From assembly GCA_036001325.1 (NCBI GenBank), contig DASYUK010000460.1, positions 1-25,649 of the forward strand: a stretch of DNA of 25,649 bases, given 5' to 3'. The DNA comes from DASVHS01 sp036001325. Its GTDB lineage: Bacteria; Acidobacteriota; Thermoanaerobaculia; Gp7-AA8. This document shows, piece by piece, positions 7,997-15,947 of the stretch. The notes below the pieces were generated by a model. The model was given only the letters and a program-made list of their open reading frames with translations, made no database searches and had not been told where the DNA came from. The first letter of the stretch is position 1. Each line of letters opens with the position of its first letter. Both the position numbers and the translations under genes were made by a program.

Positions 7997-10146
7997 CAGG
8001 CCCGTGGATACGCCGTGTAGAACTTTCCGTCGCTTTCCGCGAGGCGGCGCAGTGGCGCAGTGGGCTTGAAGCGGGGTCCGAGTTTGTCGAGTTGCTCGAC
8101 GACATGCGGCGCACCGACGGAATCGGCGTAGCACAGCAAACCGCCGCGGAAGGGCGGAAACCCTGTGCCCATGATCATCGCCAGGTCGACCTCCGCCGCC
8201 GAGCCGGCGATTTTCTCATCGAGGATGAGCGCGGCCTCATTGATCATCGGCAGGATCGTCCGCTCGACCACGTTCGTCGCATCGGCTTGATGCGGCGTGA
8301 CGCCGAGGAGCTTGTAGACGGAGCTGTCGGGACCTTTGCGCCTGCCGTTGTCGTAGATGTACAGCCCGCGGCCGTTCTTCTTCCCGAATCGGCCGTCGGC
8401 ATAGAGAACGTCGACGACTCGCGATCGCGCGGACATGCGATCGGCAAAGGCCTTCGAAAGAATCTCGCCGACCTTCGTCGCCACGTCGATCCCCACTTCA
8501 TCGAGCAGCGCCATCGGTCCCATCGGCATACCGAAATCGATGAGCGCTTCGTCGATCGACTCGATCGAGTTCCCCTCTTCGAGCAGGAAATCCGACTCAT
8601 TCATGTAGGGACCGAGGATGCGATTGACGATGAAACCGGGGCCGTCGTTGCAATAGACGACCGTCTTGCCGAGCTTCCGCGCGAAGCTCGCCACGGTGAC
8701 CGCAGCGACGTCGGATGTTCTTTTCCCACGAATGACTTCGACGAGCGGCATGCGGTCGACGGGATTGAAGAAATGCATGCCGACGACATTTTCCGGATGC
8801 TTCGCATTCGCGGCGATGTCGGTGATAGGGATCGTCGATGTGTTCGTGGCAAAGATCGCTCCCGGTTTCGCGACCGATTCGAACTCGGCGAGCACTTGCC
8901 GTTTCACGTCGAGTTTTTCGAGGACCGCTTCGATGACGAGATCGGCGCGCGCGAAGCCGCTCCAGTCGGTCGTGGCGGTGATCCGCGCCAGCTTGCGCTG
9001 CATCTCGCCGCGCGTGATGCGGCGGCGCTCCAACTTCTTGCGCCACACCTTCGACGCCGACTTCAGTCCACCGGCGATCGCTTTCCAGTTGATGTCGCGC
9101 ATGCGCACATCGGCTTCAGTCTTGTCGGCGATGATCTGCGCGATACCGCCGCCCATCACGCCCGCCCCGAGCACGCCGACATACTCCACCTGGCGCGGTT
9201 TGACGCTGAAACGATCCTTCTTCGCATCTTCACGAAGGAAGAAGATGCGCACGAGGTTTTGTGCAACATCGCTCTGGATGAGCGGCACGACCTCTCGCGC
9301 TTCGCGCTCGAGACCGCGCTCGATTCCGTGAGCGAAGCCTTCTTCGATGACGTCGATCGCTTTCAAAGGCGCGGGATAGTGTCCCTGCGTCTCTTCGAGC
9401 ACCTTCTTCCGCGCTTGCATCAGGATGACGCGTCGAGTCAAGGGATTCCCCTCGATGTAGAACTTCGTGCGATCGGCGTCGCGGCGCTTGCCGCGATCGG
9501 CAAATTTCTTCGCCACATCGAGAAGGATCGCGTCGGGAACAACTTCATCGACGAGGCCGACGCGTCTGGCGCGTTTCCCGTCCAGCGTCTTCCCCGTGAG
9601 GATGAGGTCGAGCGCTGATGTCAGTCCGATGAGCCGCGGTAGCTTCGTCGTGCCGCCCCACGCAGGAAAGATTCCGAGCTGCACCTCGGGCACGCCGATC
9701 GTCGCTTTCGGTGAGTCGGACATGACGCGCCAGTCGCAACTGATGGCCATCTCGCAGCCGCCGCCGAGACACGCGCCGTTGATCGCCGCGACCGTGACCT
9801 GCGGCAGTTTCGCGAGACGCTGAAAGGTCTGCTGTCCAAAACGGACGTACTCCCTCGCCTGTTCAGGCGAGGTGACCTTCGTGAACTCCGAGATGTCGGC
9901 GCCGGCGATGAAAATCGACGGCTTGTCCGAAGCGAATATGACTTTTTTGATCTCGGTCGAACGTGCGAGATCGTCGATGACGCCGGTGAACTCCCGGATT
10001 ACCGCCGAGGAGAATTTGTTGACTTTTTCTCCGGGAAGATCGAACCAGACGATCGCGAGGTCACCTTGTCGTTCGATGCGGAAGGCGCTGCCCGCTTTGC
10101 TGGACGATTCGCCGGCTGAAGCCGGCGCCACACCTGCCAGGGTCAT
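7996..10146 (-). CDS. fadJ: Enoyl-CoA hydratase / 3-hydroxyacyl-CoA dehydrogenase (FadB/FadJ-type)
   Basis: The 716-residue protein has the fused alpha-subunit architecture of fatty-acid beta-oxidation. The N-terminal crotonase domain carries GACLGGGCEMA near residue 127 and PEVQLGIFPAWGG near 155, which supply the oxyanion hole and the two catalytic glutamates. The NAD-binding domain carries GAGVMGGGIAQI near 329, and HFFNP near 457 holds the catalytic histidine of the dehydrogenase; two C-terminal dehydrogenase domains follow. It hydrates enoyl-CoA and oxidises the hydroxyacyl-CoA in the cytoplasm. No thiolase lies next to it, so FadB and FadJ cannot be separated with confidence. The ATG at 10146 overlaps the stop of the acyl-CoA synthetase gene (ATGA), so the two are coupled. 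Oddly, residues 5-13 or so are encoded by a REP-like hairpin, so the conserved domain starts only around residue 22. Confidence 0.94.
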   Translation of the reverse strand: MTLAGVAPASAGESSSKAGSAFRIERQGDLAIVWFDLPGEKVNKFSSAVIREFTGVIDDLARSTEIKKVIFASDKPSIFIAGADISEFTKVTSPEQAREYVRFGQQTFQRLAKLPQVTVAAINGACLGGGCEMAISCDWRVMSDSPKATIGVPEVQLGIFPAWGGTTKLPRLIGLTSALDLILTGKTLDGKRARRVGLVDEVVPDAILLDVAKKFADRGKRRDADRTKFYIEGNPLTRRVILMQARKKVLEETQGHYPAPLKAIDVIEEGFAHGIERGLEREAREVVPLIQSDVAQNLVRIFFLREDAKKDRFSVKPRQVEYVGVLGAGVMGGGIAQIIADKTEADVRMRDINWKAIAGGLKSASKVWRKKLERRRITRGEMQRKLARITATTDWSGFARADLVIEAVLEKLDVKRQVLAEFESVAKPGAIFATNTSTIPITDIAANAKHPENVVGMHFFNPVDRMPLVEVIRGKRTSDVAAVTVASFARKLGKTVVYCNDGPGFIVNRILGPYMNESDFLLEEGNSIESIDEALIDFGMPMGPMALLDEVGIDVATKVGEILSKAFADRMSARSRVVDVLYADGRFGKKNGRGLYIYDNGRRKGPDSSVYKLLGVTPHQADATNVVERTILPMINEAALILDEKIAGSAAEVDLAMIMGTGFPPFRGGLLCYADSVGAPHVVEQLDKLGPRFKPTAPLRRLAESDGKFYTAYPRA
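10110..10133. repeat. REP-like hairpin encoding the N-terminus of the beta-oxidation protein
   Basis: CGCCGGC (10110-10116), loop TGAA and GCCGGCG (10121-10127) form a perfect 7-base hairpin followed by CCACAC. On the coding strand the order is GTGTGG then hairpin, the same layout as the element at 21744-21801. It encodes the segment GVAPASAG. Confidence 0.6.
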
Positions 10147-11972
10147 GCTCGTCGAGCTTCCCGTTCGTCGACCTGCTCCTCATCGATGTACATCTGGTCG
10201 ATGAGATTCTTGTAGCGCCTGTCGATCACCTTGCGCTTCACCTTGAGCGACGGCGTGATCTCATCGTTGTCGATCGTGAAATCATTCGGCAGCAGCGCGA
10301 AACGGCGGATCTTCTCCTGGCGATCGAGATTCTGGTTGAAGCGATCGATCTCTTTCTGGATCAGCGCGCGAACCCGCTCATCGGCGACGAGCTCCTCGTG
10401 AGACTTCGCCGATACGCCCATCGCGGCGGCGTCGCGCTCGAGCTTCTCGAAGTTCGGCACGAGCAGCGCGACGAGAAATTTTCGCCGATCGCCGATCAGG
10501 ACCGGAGTGCCGATGTATGGTGAGCTCTTGAGCAACGCTTCCAGCGGCTGCGGCGCGATGTTCTTCCCGTAGGCGTTGATGATGATGTCCTTCTTGCGAT
10601 CGGTGATCTTGAGGAAGCCGTCTTTGTCGATCTCACCGATGTCGCCCGTGTGGAACCAGCCTTCCGCGTCGATGGCCTGCGCAGTGGCCTCGGGGTTGTT
10701 CCAGTAGCCCTTCATGACGTGAGGGCCGCGCGTGAGGATTTCGCCATCGGATGCGATCTTCACTTCCACGCCGGGGATCACTGGTCCGACCGTTCCTACT
10801 CGGCGTTGCCTCGGCGTGTTCACGGCGATGACGGGCGAAGTCTCCGTCAGACCGTAGCCTTCGAAGATCTCGACTCCGGCGCCGATGAAGAAGGCGGCCA
10901 GCTCGGCGGAAAGCGGCGCACCGCCCGAGACGACATAACGCACGCGACCGCCGAGGCGCTGGTGAATCTTGTGGAAGACGAGTTTGTCGGCGATCGCCGA
11001 CTTCACTTTCAGGCCCGGCGGCATCGGCTTCCGATCGACGCGATACGGCAGACGTTCTTCGGCCACGCGAAGTGCCCAGTGAAACAGCTTCTGGCGGGCC
11101 GCGGGCATCGTCGCCACGTTGTCCATGATCCGCGCGCGCATCTTTTCGAAGAGTCGCGGGACGGCGGCGAAAACGTGCGGTTTGATGTCCTGCAGGTTCT
11201 CGGCGACCTTCGTCACGTTCTCGGCGTACGCGATCGTCAGGCCGCGGAACAGGTAGAAGAAATCGGCCATGCGCTCGAGGATGTGCGAGAGCGGAAGGAT
11301 CGACAACGCGATCTCGCCGGGCTTGAGGTCGATGAGGTCAGCGGTCGCCCTGACGTTGCTGGTGATGTTGCCGTGAGTCAGCATCGCCCCTTTCGGGTTG
11401 CCGGTCGTTCCCGAGGTGTAGACGAGCGTTGCGAGATCGTCGGGCTTCGCGCGATTCGAGAGCTCGTCGAATCGCGCGCGTCCATTCTTCGCTTCTTCCG
11501 ATTTGCCGCTTTCGACGACCTGGCTGAACGTCAGAATCCCCGGCGGAAGCGTCCGCGGCGGCGGATCACAGATGATGATGTTGTGAACGTGCGGGCAGTG
11601 CGGCTTGATCTCCAGCATCTTCTGCAACTGCTCTTCGGTCGACACGATCACGGCCACGGCGGCGGAGTCGTTGAGAATGTATTCGATCTGCCACCCCAGC
11701 AGCGTGGGATAGACCGGGACAGTGACCGACGCGTTGCAAAGGATCCCGAAATCGCCTTGCGTCCACTCAGGCCGGTTCTCGGAGAGGATGGCGACGCGAT
11801 CGCCCGGCTTGACGCCGAGGACGCGAAGGCCGGTGGAGAAATAGCGAACGGTGTCGCGGAGCTCGGGGACGGTGACATCCGCCCAGCCCGCGCCTTTTTT
11901 GAACTTCATCGCTACCGGGCGGTCGGTGGTCGACGTGATCCTGTAGATGTCGTTCAGCGTCTCGATCTGCAT
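10143..11972 (-). CDS. Long-chain fatty acid--CoA ligase (AMP-forming, FAA1/FadD15-like)
   Basis: The 609-residue protein is a full-length adenylate-forming enzyme. The P-loop-like motif LVYTSGTTGNPKGAML is near residue 190, GYGLTETSP near 374, GWFHTGDIG near 440, and the hinge and catalytic-lysine region DRKKDIIINAYGKNIAPQ near 465. The spacing and the C-terminal end fit the eukaryote-like FAA1 long-chain group rather than the short acetyl-CoA synthetases. It activates fatty acids to acyl-CoA with ATP at the membrane or in the cytoplasm, supplying the beta-oxidation enzyme encoded directly downstream with a 4-base overlap. The ATG at 11972 is 25 bases after the stop of the ABC permease gene. 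There is no Shine-Dalgarno sequence, but TATGAT lies 11 bases upstream, so an internal promoter giving a nearly leaderless transcript is possible. Confidence 0.95.
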   Translation of the reverse strand: MQIETLNDIYRITSTTDRPVAMKFKKGAGWADVTVPELRDTVRYFSTGLRVLGVKPGDRVAILSENRPEWTQGDFGILCNASVTVPVYPTLLGWQIEYILNDSAAVAVIVSTEEQLQKMLEIKPHCPHVHNIIICDPPPRTLPPGILTFSQVVESGKSEEAKNGRARFDELSNRAKPDDLATLVYTSGTTGNPKGAMLTHGNITSNVRATADLIDLKPGEIALSILPLSHILERMADFFYLFRGLTIAYAENVTKVAENLQDIKPHVFAAVPRLFEKMRARIMDNVATMPAARQKLFHWALRVAEERLPYRVDRKPMPPGLKVKSAIADKLVFHKIHQRLGGRVRYVVSGGAPLSAELAAFFIGAGVEIFEGYGLTETSPVIAVNTPRQRRVGTVGPVIPGVEVKIASDGEILTRGPHVMKGYWNNPEATAQAIDAEGWFHTGDIGEIDKDGFLKITDRKKDIIINAYGKNIAPQPLEALLKSSPYIGTPVLIGDRRKFLVALLVPNFEKLERDAAAMGVSAKSHEELVADERVRALIQKEIDRFNQNLDRQEKIRRFALLPNDFTIDNDEITPSLKVKRKVIDRRYKNLIDQMYIDEEQVDEREARRA

Positions 11973-11983
11973 GGCGAATGCAG

Positions 11984-11989
11984 ATCATA
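11984..11989 (-). promoter_or_regulatory. Possible -10 box of the acyl-CoA synthetase gene
   Basis: TATGAT on the minus strand ends 11 bases before the ATG at 11972, in the 25-base gap after the permease gene. No Shine-Dalgarno sequence lies in this gap. Spacing fits a transcript with a leader of only a few bases. Confidence 0.35.
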
Positions 11990-11997
11990 TCAACCCG

Positions 11998-13317
11998 TCA
12001 AGCCACCTTCACCCATCGCCACAGTTCCGGAATGGTGGGGCGCTTGCCGTACGAGAGGATGCCCACCCGGAAGATCTTGGCGGTGGCCCAGAAGAACGCG
12101 GCAATCGTGGCCATCGAGATCAGGATCGACAGCAGGATGTGCCACATCGGCGGATCGGCGACGAGCGTGCGGACGTACATCGTCATCGGCCCGAACACCG
12201 GCGCGAGCGAGAAGCCGACCGACAGGCTCGAATCGGGATTCGTGATGATACCGACGAGGAGGAACCAGGGCAGCATCATGATCATCGTGATCGGGGCGAT
12301 GAGCTGCTGCGCCTCCTTCTCGGAGTTGCAGATCGCTCCGCCGATCGCGTAAACGCAGACGTACGTCAGATACGCCAGCGCGAAGAAGATGGCGAAGTAG
12401 ACGAACGTCGCCGGGCGGATGAGCTGCAGGACGTTTTCGCCGGCCATCGCCGCGGTGGCCACGCCGAAGGTGCCGACGGCCATCGCCATGATGATCCAGA
12501 CCGTGATTTGCGTCAGGCCGACCGCGGCAACGCCGAGGATCTTTCCGATGAGGAGCTGCGTCGACGACATCGATGACACGAGCACCTCGATGACGCGATC
12601 GGTCTTTTCCTGAATGATGCCGCGCATGATCTCGAGACCGTAAATGAACGAGGGGATGATCAGCAGCGCGGTGAGGATGAAGCCGACGAAAAAGTTCGCC
12701 GTCCCGCCTTTCTTCTGCTCACCGGTCTTGGAGAGTTGCACGGAGTCGACGCTCATCTCGCGCATGATCCGGTCCACGTCATCACCGCCAATTCCCCGTG
12801 ACGCCAGGCGGTTTCGCTGGATGGCGCGATTCGTCATCGAGCTGAGCCGCTCCTGGGCGATGAAATCGGTGGCGGAACGGCTGTAATACTTCAGACGAGC
12901 ATCCGAATTCGACAACGCGTCTTTCGGAATGATGAACACGCCGTCGAGCCGCTCGTTCTTGTCGCCAGACGAAAGGCGCGACAGATATGGCTTCGCCGCC
13001 TCGTCGACGTCTTTCTCGGCGTGGGCATCGACGTATGCCGTATTGATCATGTTCGAGAGCTCGCGGCCGCGGCGACGAGCCGGCGTCGGAGCCTTGGTCA
13101 CGTCCGCCGATTTCCCGCGCGTGAACGTATCGCCCAGCTCGCCCGTGCCGTCGAGAACCGTCACCTTCTTCTCGCCGAGGCCGCGCATCATGATCAGGCT
13201 CGGCAGGAAAATGGCCCCGGACATCAGCACGGGCAGCAGGAACGTCATGATGATGAACATCTTCTTGCGCACGGCGGAGAGATATTCGCGCTTGAAGACC
13301 GCGATCATCTTATTCAC
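11998..13317 (-). CDS. ABC-2 type transporter permease (NatB-like)
   Basis: The 439-residue protein starts MNKMIAVFKREYLSAVRKK, the typical beginning of ABC-2 permeases of the NatB/COG1668 type. A first membrane segment (FIIMTFLLPVLMSGAIFL) is followed by a large extracytoplasmic domain and then five or so C-terminal membrane segments, including a GLEIMRGIIQEKTDRVIEVL stretch characteristic of the family. It should form the membrane part of an exporter with the ATPase encoded just upstream; NatAB-type pairs export ions or small molecules, but the substrate here is unknown. I chose the GTG at 13317 because it overlaps the ATPase stop (GTGA) and GGAGG lies 7 bases before it; the ATG at 13308 would be 16 bases away. 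The next gene is the acyl-CoA synthetase, so a lipid-related substrate is conceivable, but only as inference. Confidence 0.92.
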   Translation of the reverse strand: MNKMIAVFKREYLSAVRKKMFIIMTFLLPVLMSGAIFLPSLIMMRGLGEKKVTVLDGTGELGDTFTRGKSADVTKAPTPARRRGRELSNMINTAYVDAHAEKDVDEAAKPYLSRLSSGDKNERLDGVFIIPKDALSNSDARLKYYSRSATDFIAQERLSSMTNRAIQRNRLASRGIGGDDVDRIMREMSVDSVQLSKTGEQKKGGTANFFVGFILTALLIIPSFIYGLEIMRGIIQEKTDRVIEVLVSSMSSTQLLIGKILGVAAVGLTQITVWIIMAMAVGTFGVATAAMAGENVLQLIRPATFVYFAIFFALAYLTYVCVYAIGGAICNSEKEAQQLIAPITMIMMLPWFLLVGIITNPDSSLSVGFSLAPVFGPMTMYVRTLVADPPMWHILLSILISMATIAAFFWATAKIFRVGILSYGKRPTIPELWRWVKVA

Positions 13318-14234
13318 TGCGCCGCCTCCACCAGCAACTCGCGGCCGACTTTGTCGATGAAGATCTCTTCGAGCGATGGAGCGGCCAGCTCGAATTTGCG
13401 GATGCGCAGACGGCCCATGCACGCTTCGAGCACTTTCTGCGGATCGCTGCCCTCGGTGAGACTGAGCTCGGCGCTGTTGTTGACGATCGACGCCTTCCGC
13501 ACCTGCGGAAGCGTCTCGAGGAATGCACCATCCCCGTCGAACTCGACGTGCAGCGTGTTCTTGCCGAAGGACGCGCGTACCTGATCGATCGGCCCGTCGA
13601 GCACAACGCGCCCGCGATGGATGAGGATGATCTCGTCGGCCATTCTCTCCGCCTCTCCCATCATGTGCGTGGAGAGGAGAATCGTGCGCCCCTCGTCGCG
13701 CAACTCGCGAAGGAGATTGCGGACCAGAACCATGTTGATCGGATCGAGACCCGACTGCGGCTCGTCGAGGATGATGAGATCGGGCTCGTGCAGCAGTGTG
13801 CCGATCAGTTGCACTTTCTGCTGATTGCCTTTCGACAGCTCTTCAACTTTCGCGTCCCGCTTGTCGGTCAGTTCGAACCGCTCCAGCCACCGATCGATCG
13901 CCGGACGCACCTCGGCAGGGCGGCGGCCCTTGATCTCGGCAAGAAAGAGCAGCAGCTCGACGATTTTCATCTGCTTGTAGAGCCCGCGCTCTTCAGGCAG
14001 GTAACCGATGCGATCGCGAAACGCCGTTCCGTTTTGTCCGCCGAGCCACGCAATCGATCCGGAGTCGGGCATGAAGATGCCCGTGATCATCCGGATGGTG
14101 GTGGTCTTTCCCGCGCCGTTGCGGCCGAGGAGGCCGGTGATGGTTCCGCGGGGGATGGAGAAGGAGACGCCGTCGACAGCGCGGACGTCGCCAAACGTCT
14201 TGACGACGTCCCGGACAGCTAGGATGTCGGACAT
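13314..14234 (-). CDS. ABC transporter ATP-binding protein (NatA-like)
   Basis: The 306-residue ATPase has Walker A GRNGAGKTT (37-45), the Q-loop region GYLPEERGLY (78-87), the signature LSKGNQQ (133-139), Walker B LIILDEP (153-159) and the switch histidine at 190. The last 80 residues form the extra C-terminal domain (DUF4162) common in exporters of the NatA group. It powers the permease encoded immediately downstream, whose GTG start overlaps its stop codon. The ATG at 14234 has AGGAG 12 bases upstream, slightly far, inside a nested inverted repeat that ends at the start codon. It is the first gene of the seven-gene minus-strand run, so control here could set expression of all of them. Confidence 0.95.
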   Translation of the reverse strand: MSDILAVRDVVKTFGDVRAVDGVSFSIPRGTITGLLGRNGAGKTTTIRMITGIFMPDSGSIAWLGGQNGTAFRDRIGYLPEERGLYKQMKIVELLLFLAEIKGRRPAEVRPAIDRWLERFELTDKRDAKVEELSKGNQQKVQLIGTLLHEPDLIILDEPQSGLDPINMVLVRNLLRELRDEGRTILLSTHMMGEAERMADEIILIHRGRVVLDGPIDQVRASFGKNTLHVEFDGDGAFLETLPQVRKASIVNNSAELSLTEGSDPQKVLEACMGRLRIRKFELAAPSLEEIFIDKVGRELLVEAAQ

Positions 14235-14279
14235 TTACCCGGTCAACTCCTGTGGAAGTTGAATCGCCGGGTAATTGTA
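14235..14279 (-). promoter_or_regulatory. Promoter and nested inverted repeat before the ABC ATPase gene
   Basis: TACAAT (14279 to 14274) is a -10-like box on the minus strand. The next 40 bases form a nested palindrome: outer arms TTACCCGG (14235-14242) and CCGGGTAA (14267-14274), inner arms TCAACT (14243-14248) and AGTTGA (14257-14262). The AGGAG ribosome-binding site lies at the edge of the inner loop, and the start codon touches the outer arm. This could be an operator over the transcription start, or an mRNA hairpin controlling access to the ribosome-binding site. If TACAAT is the true -10, part of the outer arm is not transcribed, which favours an operator. Confidence 0.45.
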
Positions 14280-14292
14280 CGTTGTCGCTCGA

Positions 14293-14493
14293 CTACGGTT
14301 TCGGCAGCGACGGCCACTCTACATTGCTGCCTGGCGTGAAATGTCGGATAAAGCTCTTGATGATCTGGACGATGCGCGAACCAGGATCAGGGCCGGCGCC
14401 ACGGTCGCGGCTGGCTGCGAAAGCAGACGGCGCAGAAAGCGAAATAACTAACGCGAGAAGCGCTGCTGCCAACTTCGGTACACGACGGCTCAT
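14293..14493 (-). CDS. Small secreted protein of unknown function
   Basis: The 66-residue product begins MSRRVPKLAAALLALVISL and has a signal peptide with a likely cleavage after SAFA. The mature part is only about 39 residues, contains no cysteine, and ends with an IVQIIKSFIRHF helix and a PGSNVEWPSLPKP tail. The start at 14493 is strongly supported by AGGAGG seven bases upstream. The gene stands alone: 58 bases separate its stop from the ABC ATPase start, and a CRP-like palindrome lies about 60 bases before its ATG. The amphipathic helix could bind membranes, but no family is recognised and the function is unknown. Confidence 0.7.
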   Translation of the reverse strand: MSRRVPKLAAALLALVISLSAPSAFAASRDRGAGPDPGSRIVQIIKSFIRHFTPGSNVEWPSLPKP

Positions 14494-14554
14494 CTACACC
14501 CTCCTAGCGGTGGTGATGACTTCTTTTTCGTTCGGAAGGCGCCCTATCGGTAGG

Positions 14555-14570
14555 TGTGACCGGGCTCACA
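14555..14570. promoter_or_regulatory. CRP/FNR-family-like operator
   Basis: The sequence TGTGACCGGGCTCACA is a perfect TGTGA-N6-TCACA palindrome, the binding pattern of CRP-family regulators in other bacteria. It lies 62-77 bases upstream of the small secreted protein gene, with nothing else starting nearby, so that gene is the likely target. The match is seen in the sequence; the regulator is inferred. Confidence 0.5.
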
Positions 14571-14603
14571 AAATCCCTACCCCCCACCCAGAAAAAAAAA
14601 TTT

Positions 14604-15947
14604 TCAGGCGGGCGGGAGCGGAGCCGGGGCGAACAGCAGAGCAGGCTCGTCGGGCAGGCGACGGATGTACGTCTTGACATGCCAGACGATCTCTTGCGTG
14701 GCGCGCCGCTGTTCGGCAGCTTCGCGTAGGAATGTCAGCGCGGTCAGCGCCTCGGTCGAGTAAGCGACGCCCGCCGTTTCGAATTGCTTCATCGCTCCGC
14801 GGCAGAGCTGTTCAACCTCTTGGAAATCGTTCTCGAGCAGCGCCATCTCGGCCAGGTCGAGTGCGGCGACGGCCGCAGTGTGGACCATCCCCAGGCGCCC
14901 GAATTCAGCCTGCGCATCGCGAAGACGCTTCTTGGCGTCGGCACGCCGCCCGCTCGCGCTGAGCAGCAACGCGACGCTGTACGAGACGCGCGCCGAATCC
15001 TGCGCGTTTCCGAGCTCGGCGAACAGCTCCGCGCTCATCTGCAGGCACTGCAGCGCGTCGGTCATCTGGCCGAGATTCCAGTGGCAGCCACCGATCGTGT
15101 TCAGAAGCTGGGCCTGCGTGTTCAGATCGACGTGCGACCAGAACTGTTGCTGCACTTTTCTCAGGAGCGTCAACGCTTCGCGGACGTTGTGAGCCTGGAT
15201 GAGGAGATAGGCCTCGCTCATTCGCGCCGATACTAGTCGCTGCGTATCGCCGAACGTCTGGAACGCAGCGGCCGCTCGACGGCTCACGGTCAACGCTTCA
15301 TCAAAACGCTGTACCTTCGAGTAAACGAGCGATCGAACGATATCGAGGCGGGCGAGCTCATAATCGGAGACTCGACACTGCTCGAGAATCCCCTGCGCAC
15401 TTTCGATGCACTCGAGCGCGCGATTGAACTGACCGACGACGAGAAAGGCGTAGGCGTGCTGGCGGTAGGCCGCGCCGCGCAATTGCAGGAGACTCTCGTC
15501 GCCATCGATGATGTCGGTGATGGCGATCGCGGCCGCGGCCATCTCGACGGCATCCGGAGGCATCGTGTCGATCTTCGATTCGGAGAGCTCGATCAATCGC
15601 CGAGCCACCCCGGCGTTCTGATATCGCTCATCATTGATGACCGTAGCCGTCCACCACTGACGAGGCGACGTGAGCAACTCGTCGGCCAGTTGCCGGGCAC
15701 GAGCATCTTCGCTCTGCATCGCCGCAGCGACGGCGCGCAGTGCACCGGCGCCGCGAGCGGCGCCCGCTTCGTGCGGATCGCGAAGGTTCCACACTTCCTT
15801 TTCCTGCAATGTCTCGGTGATCGTGCGATACGACTCCATCGCGTCGGTGCAAGCCGTGCAACTCGCCAGATGTGCGTCGGCCGCGTCCGCGCCGGAGTGA
15901 AGAATCGCAATCAGAGCTTCTTCGTCGTAATGGCGTTCCACCATCAT
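14604..15947 (-). CDS. Zinc-finger (zf-HC2-like) TPR protein, putative anti-sigma factor
   Basis: The 447-residue protein begins MMVERHYDEEALIAI and has HLASCTAC at 26-33, the HxxxCxxC zinc motif of ZAS-type anti-sigma factors. The rest is helical, with tetratricopeptide-like repeats (for example AYAFLVVGQFNRALECIESA and LNTIGGCHWNLGQMTDAL) up to about residue 400. No membrane segment is visible, so it is probably cytoplasmic, unlike classical membrane-bound anti-sigma factors. Its ATGATG start overlaps the stop of the ECF sigma gene by four bases, so the two are translated together. The likely role is to bind and restrain that sigma factor, with the TPR domain sensing a partner protein. The ZAS motif and position are seen; the regulatory role is inference. 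Confidence 0.85.
   Translation of the reverse strand: MMVERHYDEEALIAILHSGADAADAHLASCTACTDAMESYRTITETLQEKEVWNLRDPHEAGAARGAGALRAVAAAMQSEDARARQLADELLTSPRQWWTATVINDERYQNAGVARRLIELSESKIDTMPPDAVEMAAAAIAITDIIDGDESLLQLRGAAYRQHAYAFLVVGQFNRALECIESAQGILEQCRVSDYELARLDIVRSLVYSKVQRFDEALTVSRRAAAAFQTFGDTQRLVSARMSEAYLLIQAHNVREALTLLRKVQQQFWSHVDLNTQAQLLNTIGGCHWNLGQMTDALQCLQMSAELFAELGNAQDSARVSYSVALLLSASGRRADAKKRLRDAQAEFGRLGMVHTAAVAALDLAEMALLENDFQEVEQLCRGAMKQFETAGVAYSTEALTALTFLREAAEQRRATQEIVWHVKTYIRRLPDEPALLFAPAPLPPA

Noticed and set aside
7900..9618. Open frame of 572 codons on the plus strand opposite the beta-oxidation gene
   Set aside because: Same pattern: low-complexity RDRHDE composition, no recognisable domain, no ribosome-binding site.
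10650..12245. Open frame of 531 codons on the plus strand opposite the acyl-CoA synthetase gene
   Set aside because: It spans two real minus-strand genes and has only Arg/Asp/His-rich antisense composition.
14577..14603. C-run and A9/T4 tract after the zinc-finger/TPR gene as an intrinsic terminator
   Set aside because: On the transcribed strand there is a long T tract, but the preceding bases are almost free of G and form no stable hairpin, so a standard terminator cannot be supported.
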